In this document: piece after piece, positions 27,145 through 36,794 of the stretch | Position numbering within the stretch: the stretch's first letter is position 1 | How the letters are laid out: every line of letters begins with the position of its first letter | NCBI GenBank assembly: GCA_964353015.1 | Contig: CAYGUA010000018.1 | Location: 1-64,000 of the forward strand | Origin: JAMZMI01 sp964353015 | GTDB lineage: Bacteria > Bacteroidota > Bacteroidia > Cytophagales > Cyclobacteriaceae | Direction: 5' to 3' | Length of the DNA stretch: 64,000 nucleotides | Notes under the pieces: generated by a model | What the model was told of the DNA's origin: nothing | The model's database searches: none | Seen by the model: the letters and a program-made list of their open reading frames with translations, nothing else | Program-made: the position numbers and the translations under genes

Positions 27145-27834
27145 ATGAGTAAAATTGATTTTTCATTCTTAGTAATCATCATGCTATTGGTTTCCTGTGG
27201 AACTGAAAAAAAGCCATCTCAGGAGCAAATAGAACAATCTATGACCGCAGACCAACCTGCCAAAGCAGTGAAAAAACCTGTTCTGATGTTTTTTGGAAAT
27301 AGTATTACTGCAGGCTATCAGCTTGATCCGGATGAGGCCTTTCCCGCATTAATTAATGACAAAATGGACACGTCAGGATATGACTATCAAGTGATCAATG
27401 CAGGATTGAGTGGCGAAACTTCTGCTGGAGGACTCAGTAGAATTGATTGGGTACTGAATACCGTTCCTGATGTTTTTGTGTTGGAGCTTGGCGCAAATGA
27501 TGGGTTGAGGGGTTTGGATCTTGCGGAATCTAAAATCAACCTTCAGGGGATTATCGATAAGGTAAAAAAAGCCAATCCTGAAGTGCACCTGGTCATTGCT
27601 GGCATGGAAATGCCACCAAATTTGGGTAAAACATATACAGATAGTTTTCGGAAGATATTTCAAGAATTGGCTTCTGAAAACGAAGCAGTACTTATCCCAT
27701 TCATATTGGAAGGTGTGGGTGGTATACCGAAATATAATTTACCTGACGGCATTCACCCCACCGCTGAAGGACACATGATCATAGCTAAAAATATCTGGCA
27801 ATATCTTGAGCCGGTTTTGGTGAAAGGGGGTTGA
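27145..27834 (+). CDS. Arylesterase/lysophospholipase, SGNH hydrolase (TesA-like lipoprotein)
   Basis: A 229-residue lipoprotein with lipobox LVSC and Cys18. The SGNH blocks are Ser53 in GNSITAG, Gly88-90 area in NAGLSGET, Asn118 in GANDGLRG, and Asp201 with His204 in DGIHPTAEGH. The enzyme hydrolyses thioesters, aryl esters or lysophospholipids at the membrane. Unlike E. coli TesA, which is soluble and periplasmic, this one is lipid-anchored. Divergent location from ybbA-ybbP mirrors the proteobacterial locus and supports a joint role in lipid handling. Confidence 0.9.
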   Translation: MSKIDFSFLVIIMLLVSCGTEKKPSQEQIEQSMTADQPAKAVKKPVLMFFGNSITAGYQLDPDEAFPALINDKMDTSGYDYQVINAGLSGETSAGGLSRIDWVLNTVPDVFVLELGANDGLRGLDLAESKINLQGIIDKVKKANPEVHLVIAGMEMPPNLGKTYTDSFRKIFQELASENEAVLIPFILEGVGGIPKYNLPDGIHPTAEGHMIIAKNIWQYLEPVLVKGG

Positions 27835-27855
27835 AAGTGAGGTGGTTGATCCGTA

Positions 27856-27878
27856 GGTTTCAGTTGTAATCTGAAACC
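27856..27878. terminator. Hairpin between converging genes
   Basis: GGTTTCAG and CTGAAACC form a perfect 8-bp stem around TTGTAAT, between the tesA-like gene and the converging outer-membrane gene. Neither side has a real T run, so termination is only a suggestion. Confidence 0.4.
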
Positions 27879-27898
27879 AGTAGTAAAAAGAAGAAATC

Positions 27899-29767
27899 CT
27901 ATAATTGAAAGATCACACCAAAACCCAGGAAAAAGTCATTTCGGATTGAGTTGCGGGAACGAAAATCCATGGTGAGATTTTCATCATCCGACGGGATAAA
28001 TGCCTTTTTACTTTTGAAGAACATTTGATCCTCAATGAGAAATAGTCCTTCCTTTTTTTCCAGCATGAAGTTGTAACCACCCTCCAGATAGAATCTCATC
28101 CTGCTGTTTTTATCTATAGACAGTGACAGGGAGGGAGTTAGGCAAATGCTTCTGTTTTCTATGTACACATCTACCTGATTGGCATCAAATTTTTTCCCAT
28201 CCAGCTTGAAAGTGGTTTCAGGGTGGATCGTGGTGAATTTCTGCCGGGAGTTCACATACCCTATTTTCAATCCGGGAGTGAGGTAGAATGGCCGGACATT
28301 GGGGAATAGCTGGTAGTCGTAGTGTGTGGTTAGAAAATTTCCGGTGATTAGGTTTTTTTTAATTGATGACCAAGTTTCTATCCCAAGATAGAAGTGAGGT
28401 TTTAGTTCGTAAGAAATGTTTGATTGGAAGGCAAAGATTGATGACCAGCCTTCGCTCAAGGATTCTTGTATGTTTACTTCATTCTGATAATCTACTGATC
28501 CCTGATTTACGTGTTGGGGTAAGATCATGCCCCCGTATTGCAGTGAAAATTTCGATAATATATTAACTATTCTCTCACGCTTGTTGAGTTTATTAATGTC
28601 TCTCAGGGGATTTGTTTTCAAAAGATTTTCAAGCGTTTCGTCAGGTAGCAGAATATTCTTCCCATCCCAAAACGCAGAATCATACATGCCAATATTCATA
28701 ATGAGTGGCTTATACAAATCAAATCTTTCTTTATATGGGATTTCCTCTTCTTGTGGCGTATATTGGGTAACAAGTAATTGGTCTTTCAGGAAAATCATCA
28801 TTTGCCCCTTATTTTCAAAAGCACTACTATAAGTGCCAGATTTGATTCGCCATTTCTCCCCTGATTTGAAATATTCAATTTCATATTTTCCAAACAACCT
28901 ATCATATCCTCTCAACATTTCCAGAGCATCTGTGGCAAGGTTGCTGGTCTCCGTTTGATTATAACTTAGCGACATTTTGACTATGGCAAAGGAACCATCT
29001 TCAATGAGCATTTCTCCACGTCCTGAGCGATTAGATTCGTATTGTATTTTATAGATGTGATGGTTGTCAAAGGATAGCGTGTCTGTGATTTCAAACTCAT
29101 AACGAGATGGATTGGAAAGTGGTCCGGCACGATAAGCCACCAAATCTCCCCAATGGACAAAATGAGTCCCGCCATAGAAGCGAGCAAGTAGGCTATCAAT
29201 TCCTTGAAATTCAAACTTCCTGCTTTCTATAACCTTTATGTTTCCTGCTTTTTTATTGACGGCTGTACCATACGACTCTTTCTGTGCTTCAAATTGACCT
29301 TCTATAATATAATATGGAGTGTTTAACGTGCTATCCTTGTATGAGGATAGTCTAGTGAAGACAGTGAGTAATTCACGATTACTAGGATAGTTCGTTGGTA
29401 TATTATTAATAGCTGCCATCACCAGCTTGCGGCCATAATCAATTGGCTTTACGACCACAGCTTCCAACTCAACCACACTTTCCCTGAGTGCCATGGTGAC
29501 TTCCGTCTGTGTATTATGAATGGGTATTGTTGCTGACAAGTAGCCGATGGCGGAAACGGTCAATTTAATTTCCTGAAGCTGATTAGGCACGGTCAGTCGA
29601 AAATTTCCGTCTTTGTTGGCTATGGTGCCGTAAGGAGTACCCTCAATGGCAATATGTGCAAAAGGAACCGGTACGTGCTTGTCTGTAATCACCTTACCGA
29701 AAATGATGTGCTGGGCATGAGTCCAATGCCCACAAAGCATAAAAATAAATCCCAATAGGCGATACAT
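27899..29767 (-). CDS. Carboxypeptidase-regulatory-domain outer-membrane protein
   Basis: A 622-residue secreted protein with a signal peptide to about Ala18. A CarboxypepD_reg-like domain (about 20-105) has the usual GKVITDKHVPVPFAHIAI and GTIANKDGNFRL. A long beta-rich region follows, and the last third alternates aromatic strands and ends in FGVIFQL, as outer-membrane barrels do. It lacks a TonB box and plug, so it is not a SusC-type receptor. It resembles other Bacteroidota proteins of this layout with no known function. The final phenylalanine-rich strand supports BAM-dependent insertion. Confidence 0.75.
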   Translation of the reverse strand: MYRLLGFIFMLCGHWTHAQHIIFGKVITDKHVPVPFAHIAIEGTPYGTIANKDGNFRLTVPNQLQEIKLTVSAIGYLSATIPIHNTQTEVTMALRESVVELEAVVVKPIDYGRKLVMAAINNIPTNYPSNRELLTVFTRLSSYKDSTLNTPYYIIEGQFEAQKESYGTAVNKKAGNIKVIESRKFEFQGIDSLLARFYGGTHFVHWGDLVAYRAGPLSNPSRYEFEITDTLSFDNHHIYKIQYESNRSGRGEMLIEDGSFAIVKMSLSYNQTETSNLATDALEMLRGYDRLFGKYEIEYFKSGEKWRIKSGTYSSAFENKGQMMIFLKDQLLVTQYTPQEEEIPYKERFDLYKPLIMNIGMYDSAFWDGKNILLPDETLENLLKTNPLRDINKLNKRERIVNILSKFSLQYGGMILPQHVNQGSVDYQNEVNIQESLSEGWSSIFAFQSNISYELKPHFYLGIETWSSIKKNLITGNFLTTHYDYQLFPNVRPFYLTPGLKIGYVNSRQKFTTIHPETTFKLDGKKFDANQVDVYIENRSICLTPSLSLSIDKNSRMRFYLEGGYNFMLEKKEGLFLIEDQMFFKSKKAFIPSDDENLTMDFRSRNSIRNDFFLGFGVIFQL

Positions 29768-30054
29768 TTGGCTAATTTATTTGAAGTAACGGAGTTGAAC
29801 AAATAAATGGGAAAACAGGAGGAGGTGGAAAAAATTGTAAGGTTTAGATTTAGTGATGAAAAGCATTGTGTTTAGCGACCTTAAAACTCTGAATTCCTTT
29901 AAACCGGTGTCTGATCAAAATGAATTGAAATAAGAATCGGCCAGTATAGTTGTGTTATCAGCATGACCGTAGCTCATTCAAGAAGGATCGAAAATTTCCG
30001 GTTATTTTTTAGTTTCAAACCCAATTCCAGACTTCATCATTGGGACACCCAAAA

Positions 30055-30760
30055 TCATCTGAAGTGGTCTAAAACTGACTTTTGTTCGGGCGTTTTGTCG
30101 AGTAACATCAATTTTTCTTCACCAGAGGGTAGTTTCAATGTTATCCCAAATATGGTTTTCAAGATATCAATTGTTTTTTTAGCACTCAGTCCAGTCTGTT
30201 TTTCTTTCAACTGCCGCTCAAACTCTTTGTACAACTTGCAAGTCACAAAAGCGATGCTTAGATGGGACTCTATTCTTCTTTTTTAAAGTGGAAGATAGGT
30301 CTGATTTTTAAATCTGTTTTCGTGATCCTGAAAGTTCTTTCTACCTGCCAAAGTTGACGGTAATTCTCTATGACTTGTTCGGCTGGAAAGCTGATGTTGG
30401 TCACATATCCCTTCAATCCATCCCAAACCCCATCGGCTGTATATTTTTCCTTATCAACGCTTATGAGCACTTCACCTTCGAATTTCAGGTACTTGTTGTA
30501 GCCTCTATTGTTGATGTGCTTTTTAGACAATTTCTCGGATACCAATTTCTTCTTCAGGTTTTCTAAGCCCTTCTCCCTGTTCCTCGCGTCTTTTGCTGTC
30601 CTTCGAAAGATAAAATAAATTCTTTGGCAACCCTTTTGAACTTCAACACTTCTTGATCATCCGCTGAGCTGCCAATAGTTTTAACGACTGGGTAAGTGCC
30701 TAAACTTTTATCAATAACCTGCCCTGAAACCGATCCCGATTGATTGCTCTTTGTTCTCAC
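30055..30760 (-). pseudogene. Decayed, internally deleted IS1634-family transposase
   Basis: Three minus-strand pieces read as one broken transposase. The start (30760 to about 30595) has NQSGSVSGQVIDKS and VVKTIGSS, typical of the IS1634 N-terminus. After a frame change the reading continues as TAKDARNREKGLENL, then KKHINNRGYNKYL and ENYRQLWQVERTFRI of the C-terminal part. A second frame change near 30280 restores RIESHLSIAFVTCKLYKEFERQ. The central catalytic region of about 200 residues or more is missing, so it is inactive. I could not identify convincing terminal inverted repeats. The 287 bases between 29767 and this remnant hold no gene that I can support. Confidence 0.82.
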
Positions 30761-30879
30761 AAATATGAAATAAATCTACCAAACAGAAACGGGACACGCG
30801 AGATACCTCCAAAATATGCCTCCATTTACAGGAAACGGACGTTATTGAAACTCCGATGAAAAATTGATAAAGTTAGGGC

Positions 30880-31299
30880 AACAAACAAAGAATCACAGAG
30901 ATGACCTATATCAGCGAGATGACATTGATCGGTGGATTGGCGATGGTGAGCATCGGAACCTATCTTGGTGGAGTTTGGGCCAATGAATCATGGGGACGTT
31001 ATTGGGGCTGGGATGCCAAAGAAACCTGGGCGCTGGTCACCATTTTGGTTTATGCTTTTATTTTGCATATGCGCATCATTCCAAAGCTGAATAGCCTTTT
31101 CAATTTCAACGTGGCGACTTTATTCGGCTTGGCCACAGTAATTATGACCTATTTCGGTGTGAATTACTATCTATCCGGCTTGCATTCCTATGCTGCTGGT
31201 GATCCTGTTCCCATTCCTACCTGGGTATATATTTCAGTTGCTTCATTGGTTGTGATAAGTGTCATGGCCTGGATCAAAAAGCGGAAATACAATATGTAG
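30880..31299 (+). pseudogene. ccsA: 3' fragment of cytochrome c biogenesis gene ccsA (5' end lost)
   Basis: The reading frame from the ATG at 30901 gives 132 residues that match only the C-terminal part of CcsA/ResC of cytochrome c maturation System II. They include a haem-handling WGRYWGWDAKETWALV motif and the last membrane helices, ending in KKRKYN. Codons before that ATG (from 30880: NKQRITE) still read like the native protein until an in-frame TAG at 30874, next to the IS1634 relic. Bacteroidota CcsA is usually part of a fusion near 1000 residues, so most of the gene is gone. It may be expressed as a short membrane protein but should not ligate haem to cytochromes. Confidence 0.8.
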
Positions 31300-31396
31300 G
31301 TTGGCATTTGTTATTTTGTTCAGCATAGATCGATGAATTAGAATTGTCAATGGTCTATCTACAAATCTTTATACCTTCGGGGTTTTGATTTTGAAT

Positions 31397-32758
31397 ATGC
31401 TGGAAAACATAGAACATTTCTTTGAGTCGGCGGCAAGTTTTGTATGGGGCACGCCATTGCTGATTTTATTGTTGGGAGGAGGTGCATTTTTCATGATCTA
31501 CTCTGGATTTCTACCTTTCAGGTATTTGGGTCATGCCATCAATGTGCTCCGTGGAAAATATGACGACAAGAACGATCCGGGTCAAATCAGCCATTTTCAG
31601 GCATTATCAGGTGCTTTAGCTGCCACTATTGGCATGGGAAACATCAGTGGTGTGGCAGTAGCCATAGCCACCGGTGGACCAGGAGCCATATTTTGGATGT
31701 GGGTCAGCGCTTTTCTCGGCATGGCCACCAAGTTTTTTACCTGCAGTCTTGCAGTGATGTATCGTGGAAAAGACGCCAACGGAGAAATCCAGGGCGGGCC
31801 GATGTATTTCATACAGGAAGGATTAGGAAAAAAATGGATGCCGATGGCCATCTTTTTTGCCGTAGTTGGAGCATTTGGCGCTACACCTGTTTTCCAAACA
31901 CATCAAACGATTGATGCAGTCAAGGATATTCTGTTGGTTCCGAATGGAATCACAGAAGACTCATTTTTACTCAATCTTGGACTTGGCGTGCTGATAGCAA
32001 CAGTTGTAGGATTGGTCATTTTTGGTGGTGTAACCAGAATTGGAAGCGTCGCGGCAAGGTTGGTTCCGTCTATGGTCGTGCTGTATGTTGGGAGCGTGAT
32101 CATGGTCTTGCTTCTCAACCTTGGAGAGGTGATTCCTTCTTTGGCCTTGATTATCAAAGACGCATTCACCGCTCAGGCAGCTTTGGGTGGAGCAGTTGGC
32201 GCATTGATTATTACTGGAGCAAGAAGAGCAGCTTTTTCCAATGAAGCGGGAATTGGTACCGCACCAATGATGCATGGAGCGGCCAAAACCAAAGAACCTA
32301 TTCGTGAAGGACTCGTTGCGATGCTGGGTCCTGCCATTGATACTTTGATCATTTGTACCATGACGGGTTTATGCATATTGGTAACAGGCGCATGGAAATC
32401 CGGTGATCTAAATGGCATTACGCTTACAGCGAAAGCTTTTTCCATTAGCCTTCCATTTATTGGTCCTTATATCCTGTTGATATGCGTATTGATTTTTGCC
32501 ATTACTACCATTTTTGGTTTGGCATATTACGGGAGAAAATGCTTCGCATATCTGGTGGGGCCAAAATATGGAGCCTATTTCAACTATTGGTATGTAGGTT
32601 TGGTATTACTCGGCTCAGTGACCAGTCTTGAAGCGATTGTCTCTTTTATTGATTTGGCATACGGCCTGATGGCTTTTCCAACAATGATTGCGGCCATTAT
32701 GCTTGCACCAAAAGTAAAAGCAGCAGCCATTGCGTATTTTGGGAAATTACAAAAATGA
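31397..32758 (+). CDS. Sodium:alanine symporter family protein (AGCS)
   Basis: A 453-residue transporter with about eleven membrane helices that takes up alanine or glycine with sodium. Family marks are GGGAFFMIYSGFLPFRYL near the start, ALSGALAATIGMGNISGVAVAI, GGPGAIFWMWVSAFLGMATKF and RRAAFSNEAGIGTAPM. The ATG at 31397 is chosen; a TTG four codons upstream adds nothing recognisable. It is monocistronic and unrelated to the truncated ccsA before it. Confidence 0.94.
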   Translation: MLENIEHFFESAASFVWGTPLLILLLGGGAFFMIYSGFLPFRYLGHAINVLRGKYDDKNDPGQISHFQALSGALAATIGMGNISGVAVAIATGGPGAIFWMWVSAFLGMATKFFTCSLAVMYRGKDANGEIQGGPMYFIQEGLGKKWMPMAIFFAVVGAFGATPVFQTHQTIDAVKDILLVPNGITEDSFLLNLGLGVLIATVVGLVIFGGVTRIGSVAARLVPSMVVLYVGSVIMVLLLNLGEVIPSLALIIKDAFTAQAALGGAVGALIITGARRAAFSNEAGIGTAPMMHGAAKTKEPIREGLVAMLGPAIDTLIICTMTGLCILVTGAWKSGDLNGITLTAKAFSISLPFIGPYILLICVLIFAITTIFGLAYYGRKCFAYLVGPKYGAYFNYWYVGLVLLGSVTSLEAIVSFIDLAYGLMAFPTMIAAIMLAPKVKAAAIAYFGKLQK

Positions 32759-32820
32759 ACCGTTTATCTATAAATTTTCCTGCTCAGCATTACTATGGCT
32801 ATAATGATCGAATAGTTTGT

Positions 32821-32849
32821 TTTGCTGGTGGTTGTTTGCTTTATATTTG
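32821..32849 (+). promoter_or_regulatory. Predicted trkA promoter (-33 TTTG, -7 TATATTTG)
   Basis: TATATTTG at 32842-32849 matches TAnnTTTG exactly, with TTTG at 32821-32824 seventeen bases upstream. Transcription would start near 32855, about 20 bases before the trkA ATG. The spacing is slightly short of the usual 19. Confidence 0.5.
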
Positions 32850-32874
32850 TGACCCAATAAGGACTAGCTAGTCA

Positions 32875-34215
32875 ATGAGAATAATCATAGCAGGAGCAGG
32901 GGATTTAGGTTTTCATCTCGCCAAATTATTAGCCTACGAGGAGCAGGACATTGTTCTAATAGATCAGGATAGCGCAGCACTGGATTATGCCGCCAACAAT
33001 CTCGATGTAAGCACAATCAAGGGCAGTTCCACATCCATTCGAGTGCTTGAGGAAGCCAATGTTTCTAAAGCTGATTTGCTTATTGCGGTGACTTCTATCG
33101 AAGAAACCAATATCACTACAGCCATCATCGGTAAAAGTCTGGGCGCTCGCAAGACTGTAGCCAGAATCTCCAATATTGAGTTTTTGCATCAGCGCGATAA
33201 GCTCAACCTGAAGGATATCGGAATCGATGAAATCATTTCGCCTGAATCATTGGCAGCCAAAGAGATCAAAAGGCTCCTGAAGGAAACAGCCTTGACAGAT
33301 ACGTTTGAATTTGAAAATGGTAAGCTTTCCCTGATAGGAATTACCGTGGATGAAAATTCAGAGCTTCGCGAAAAAACCCTGACGGAAACGGCTTATCTAA
33401 ATCCTGATCACAACTTCACAACCATTGCGATTCTACGTGACAATAAAACGATCATTCCGCATGGTGATAATAAGTTTTTACTCAATGATCACGCCTATTT
33501 CATCGCGGAACCTAGCGGCATTGAGCGTGTGATGGCTCTGGCTGGAAAAGAGCGCTATGAAATCAAAAATGTGATGATTCTAGGAGGAAGTAAAGTAGGT
33601 ATCAATACCGCTAGAAACCTGAGCAAGAAATACAATATCAAATTGATAGAAAGGGACAAGGAGAAATGCTTTGCCCTTGCGGACTCGCTACCTGATACCA
33701 TGATCATCAATGGCGATGTGCGCGATACTAATTTGTTGAAAGATGAAGGACTCGATCGCATGGATGCTTTCATCGCGGTGACGGGTAACTCGGAGACGAA
33801 TATTATTTCATCTTTGGTGGCTAAAAAATATGGTGTGAAAAAGACCATTGCAGCTGTAGAAAATGTGGATTATATTCATCTATCCCAAAGCATTGGAGTA
33901 GATACGATGATCAATAAAAAACTCATTGCTGCCAACTTTATATTCAGATACATCAGAAGAGGAGAAGTGTTGAGTCTTACAAGTATTCACGGCGTTGATG
34001 CCGAAATTCTTGAGTTTGAGGTGAAGCCCGGCTCTAAAATATTGACTCAGGAACTGCGTAACCTAAACTTCCCTAAGACAGCTATCATCGGTGGAGTGAT
34101 CCGCAAAGATGTAGGCTACACGGTGCGGGGCAACTTTGAATTTGAAGTAAAAGACAAAGTAGTAGTTCTTTCAAACCAAAACTGTATCCATACAGTAGAA
34201 GGATTTTTTAAATAA
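32875..34215 (+). CDS. trkA: Trk potassium uptake regulator TrkA
   Basis: A 446-residue cytoplasmic gating subunit with two RCK repeats. The first Rossmann site is IIAGAGDLGFHLAKLL with the acidic end LIDQD, and the second is MILGGSKVGINTARNL with LIERD. Each is followed by a TrkA_C domain (about 135-215 and 365-446). It binds NAD(H) or ATP and controls the TrkH pore. TrkH is encoded two bases downstream, so they form one operon behind a good -7 box. Confidence 0.95.
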   Translation: MRIIIAGAGDLGFHLAKLLAYEEQDIVLIDQDSAALDYAANNLDVSTIKGSSTSIRVLEEANVSKADLLIAVTSIEETNITTAIIGKSLGARKTVARISNIEFLHQRDKLNLKDIGIDEIISPESLAAKEIKRLLKETALTDTFEFENGKLSLIGITVDENSELREKTLTETAYLNPDHNFTTIAILRDNKTIIPHGDNKFLLNDHAYFIAEPSGIERVMALAGKERYEIKNVMILGGSKVGINTARNLSKKYNIKLIERDKEKCFALADSLPDTMIINGDVRDTNLLKDEGLDRMDAFIAVTGNSETNIISSLVAKKYGVKKTIAAVENVDYIHLSQSIGVDTMINKKLIAANFIFRYIRRGEVLSLTSIHGVDAEILEFEVKPGSKILTQELRNLNFPKTAIIGGVIRKDVGYTVRGNFEFEVKDKVVVLSNQNCIHTVEGFFK

Positions 34216-34217
34216 TC

Positions 34218-35672
34218 ATGCTTTTCAATTACAAGGTAATCGCGAACATTCTCGGCATTCTATTGATGATGAATGGTGTGTTTATGTTTTTGTGCATTCC
34301 TTTTTCATTGATTTATAATGAAGGTGACCTCATCGCAATCTTAGAATCCGGCGCAATCACTTTGGGAACAGGGGCGATTTTGTTTTTCGGCACTTTCAAA
34401 AACCAGGAAAAAGAACTTAAAAAGCGAGATGGTTATTTGGTTGTGACTCTTGGTTGGCTAATTATGTCTTTTTTCGGATCATTGCCATATATATTGAGCG
34501 GTTCTATACCTGATCTGACCAATGCTTTTTTTGAAACAATCTCAGGCTTTTCTACCACAGGCGCTACGATTCTTACAGATATTGAATCTGTACATAAGGG
34601 CATTTTATTTTGGAGAAGCCTGACACAATGGATCGGTGGAATGGGAATCATTGTACTCACAGTGGCAATTTTACCAATATTGGGAATTGGCGGCATGCAG
34701 CTTTTTGTAGCAGAAGCACCCGGAGTTTCTCCAGATAAATTACAACCTAGAATCAAGGAAACAGCAAAGAGACTTTGGTTGATCTATCTGGGATTGACTT
34801 TTGCTGAAACTGTTTTCCTTTGGATTGGGGGCATGACTTTCTATGATGCGATCAACCATGCACTTACCACGATGGCCACAGGTGGTTTCTCTACCAAAAA
34901 TGCCAGTATCGCCTTTTACGATTCAGCATTCATCCAATATGTGATTATTGTGTTCATGTTTTTGGCCGGCACCAACTTCACCATGACCTATTTTGGTTTG
35001 CACGGACAGTTCGAAAAAGTTTTCAAAAACGATGAATTTCGTTATTACCTCGGTTTTTGTGTGGTATTGTCATTAATAGTGGCATTTGGTGTTTATCTCA
35101 CTGGAGGCACGGTGGAAAAATCGTTTCGTGATGCTTCATTTCAAGTGGTCTCCATCATTACAACTACGGGATACATCACGGCAGATTATACAGCGTGGAC
35201 ACCCTACATCACCATTTTGTTTTTTATCATGATGTTTTTTGGAGCATCAGCGGGATCTACAGCTGGGGGTGTAAAAATCGTACGTCATATCATATTGATC
35301 AAAAACAGTTTGCTTGAGCTCAAACGTCAGCTTCATCCGAATGCAGTAATTCCAGTTCGATTCAATGGAAGTGCGGTTTCAAGAGACATCACTTTCAATA
35401 TTTTGGCTTTCATCATGATCTACATTCTCATCTTTGCGGTGGGCAGTATCATGATGGGCATGCTTGGTGCCGATTTCAATACATCCATTGGTTCTGTAGC
35501 TACTTGTCTGGGGAATATTGGCCCTGGTCTAGGTAATGTCGGGCCAGTTGATAACTTTGCCAGCATATCAATAGCAGGAAAATGGCTGCTATCCGCATTG
35601 ATGCTTTTAGGTAGATTAGAGCTTTTTACCGTATTGATGTTGTTTACACCATTCTTTTGGAAAACGAATTAA
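34218..35672 (+). CDS. trkH: Trk potassium uptake protein TrkH
   Basis: A 484-residue potassium channel-like transporter with four pseudo-repeated membrane-pore-membrane units. The selectivity loops are visible in order: FSTTGATIL, MATGGFSTKN, TTTGYITADY and LGNIGPGLGNVGP. It lies two bases after trkA and three bases before lgt. The order and spacing indicate cotranscription. Regulation by TrkA nucleotide binding is expected from the family. Confidence 0.95.
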   Translation: MLFNYKVIANILGILLMMNGVFMFLCIPFSLIYNEGDLIAILESGAITLGTGAILFFGTFKNQEKELKKRDGYLVVTLGWLIMSFFGSLPYILSGSIPDLTNAFFETISGFSTTGATILTDIESVHKGILFWRSLTQWIGGMGIIVLTVAILPILGIGGMQLFVAEAPGVSPDKLQPRIKETAKRLWLIYLGLTFAETVFLWIGGMTFYDAINHALTTMATGGFSTKNASIAFYDSAFIQYVIIVFMFLAGTNFTMTYFGLHGQFEKVFKNDEFRYYLGFCVVLSLIVAFGVYLTGGTVEKSFRDASFQVVSIITTTGYITADYTAWTPYITILFFIMMFFGASAGSTAGGVKIVRHIILIKNSLLELKRQLHPNAVIPVRFNGSAVSRDITFNILAFIMIYILIFAVGSIMMGMLGADFNTSIGSVATCLGNIGPGLGNVGPVDNFASISIAGKWLLSALMLLGRLELFTVLMLFTPFFWKTN

Positions 35673-35675
35673 CAC

Positions 35676-36794
35676 ATGAATTTTATTCTTAGTTACCTTC
35701 TCTGGAGTCCTGATCCGGACATGTTTACCATTCCTCTTTCATATTTAGGATTGGAAGACAGACCTGTTCGATGGTATGGTTTGCTCTTTGCCGGAGGATT
35801 TATTTTCAGTCAGCAAGTGCTGATGTGGATCTTCAAAAAGGAAGGAAGACCAGAAAAGGATGTAGAAAAATTGACAGTTTACATGGTGGTGGCCACCATT
35901 GTCGGTGCAAGATTGGGACATTGCCTCTTTTATAATCCGGGATATTATTTATCAAATCCGATTGAGATCATCAAAATCTGGGAAGGTGGTTTGGCTAGTC
36001 ATGGCGGAGCAATTGGGATCTTGATAGCTCTTTGGCTTTTCAGCCGAAAATACAAACAATATAAACTCAGCTGGATTGTAGATAGGATGGTAATCGTGGT
36101 GGCGCTCACTGGTGCCATGATCCGAACTGGTAACTTTTTCAATTCGGAAATGGAAGGCGTATTGACCAACTCTAATACTGGAGTTGTCTATGCAGGTTTT
36201 ACCGAATCGCTGCTTTATTATGACGATAAGGTAGAAGACGTTTCATTTGAAAAAGACACAAACAGGAAAATAAAAACTCCCGGACAGGTACCAATAGTTG
36301 CTGTCGTAAAGTATAAGAAAGGTGCCGTCATTGATCTAAATGAAAAAACGTTCATTGAAACTTCCCTGAGATCTGGACTGGTTCGCTACAGTGAAGTTAG
36401 TCAGCACATCGATTTTGGTGCCGGACCATTGCAATACAGACTCTTTAAAAAGAACGGTCAGGATATTCTTGAGATTTATGGTATTGGCAAAGTGCGCCAT
36501 GCAGCCCAACTTTATGAAGCTGGATATTGTGTGCTTTTGATGTTACTTCTGTTCTGGCTTTGGAAAGAAAAGCGTTTCGTACTTCCGGCAGGATTAACCT
36601 TCGGTTTATTTATGTTTTTGCTTTGGACGCTCAGATTCTTTGATGAGTTTTTCAAAATGAATCAGGAAGCTTTTGAAGAAAACTTGACATTAAACATGGG
36701 TCAAATTCTCAGTATCCCGATGGCCTTGATTGGGTTGGGAATCATGATTTACACCATCAAAGCCAAAGGTCCAAGAATGGCAGAAAAGGAATGA
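35676..36794 (+). CDS. lgt: Prolipoprotein diacylglyceryl transferase
   Basis: A 372-residue membrane enzyme that moves diacylglyceryl from phosphatidylglycerol to the lipobox cysteine of prolipoproteins, the first lipoprotein step. RWYGLLFAGGFIF, VGARLGHCLFYNPGYY and the catalytic-region WEGGLASHGGAIG are present, and the second half has TLRFFDEFFK. An extra hydrophilic stretch of about 80 residues (about 170-270) makes it longer than the 290-residue E. coli enzyme, as is usual in Bacteroidota. Many lipoproteins in this window depend on it. It is the last gene before the scaffold gap. Confidence 0.94.
   Translation: MNFILSYLLWSPDPDMFTIPLSYLGLEDRPVRWYGLLFAGGFIFSQQVLMWIFKKEGRPEKDVEKLTVYMVVATIVGARLGHCLFYNPGYYLSNPIEIIKIWEGGLASHGGAIGILIALWLFSRKYKQYKLSWIVDRMVIVVALTGAMIRTGNFFNSEMEGVLTNSNTGVVYAGFTESLLYYDDKVEDVSFEKDTNRKIKTPGQVPIVAVVKYKKGAVIDLNEKTFIETSLRSGLVRYSEVSQHIDFGAGPLQYRLFKKNGQDILEIYGIGKVRHAAQLYEAGYCVLLMLLLFWLWKEKRFVLPAGLTFGLFMFLLWTLRFFDEFFKMNQEAFEENLTLNMGQILSIPMALIGLGIMIYTIKAKGPRMAEKE

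Noticed and set aside
29963..30286. Plus-strand ORF opposite the transposase relic
   Set aside because: The minus strand reads as an IS1634 C-terminus; the plus frame is its shadow.
30740..30900. Terminal inverted repeats and target duplication of the IS1634 relic
   Set aside because: GGGACAC occurs near both edges (about 30044 and 30791) but in the same orientation, and no longer match was found.
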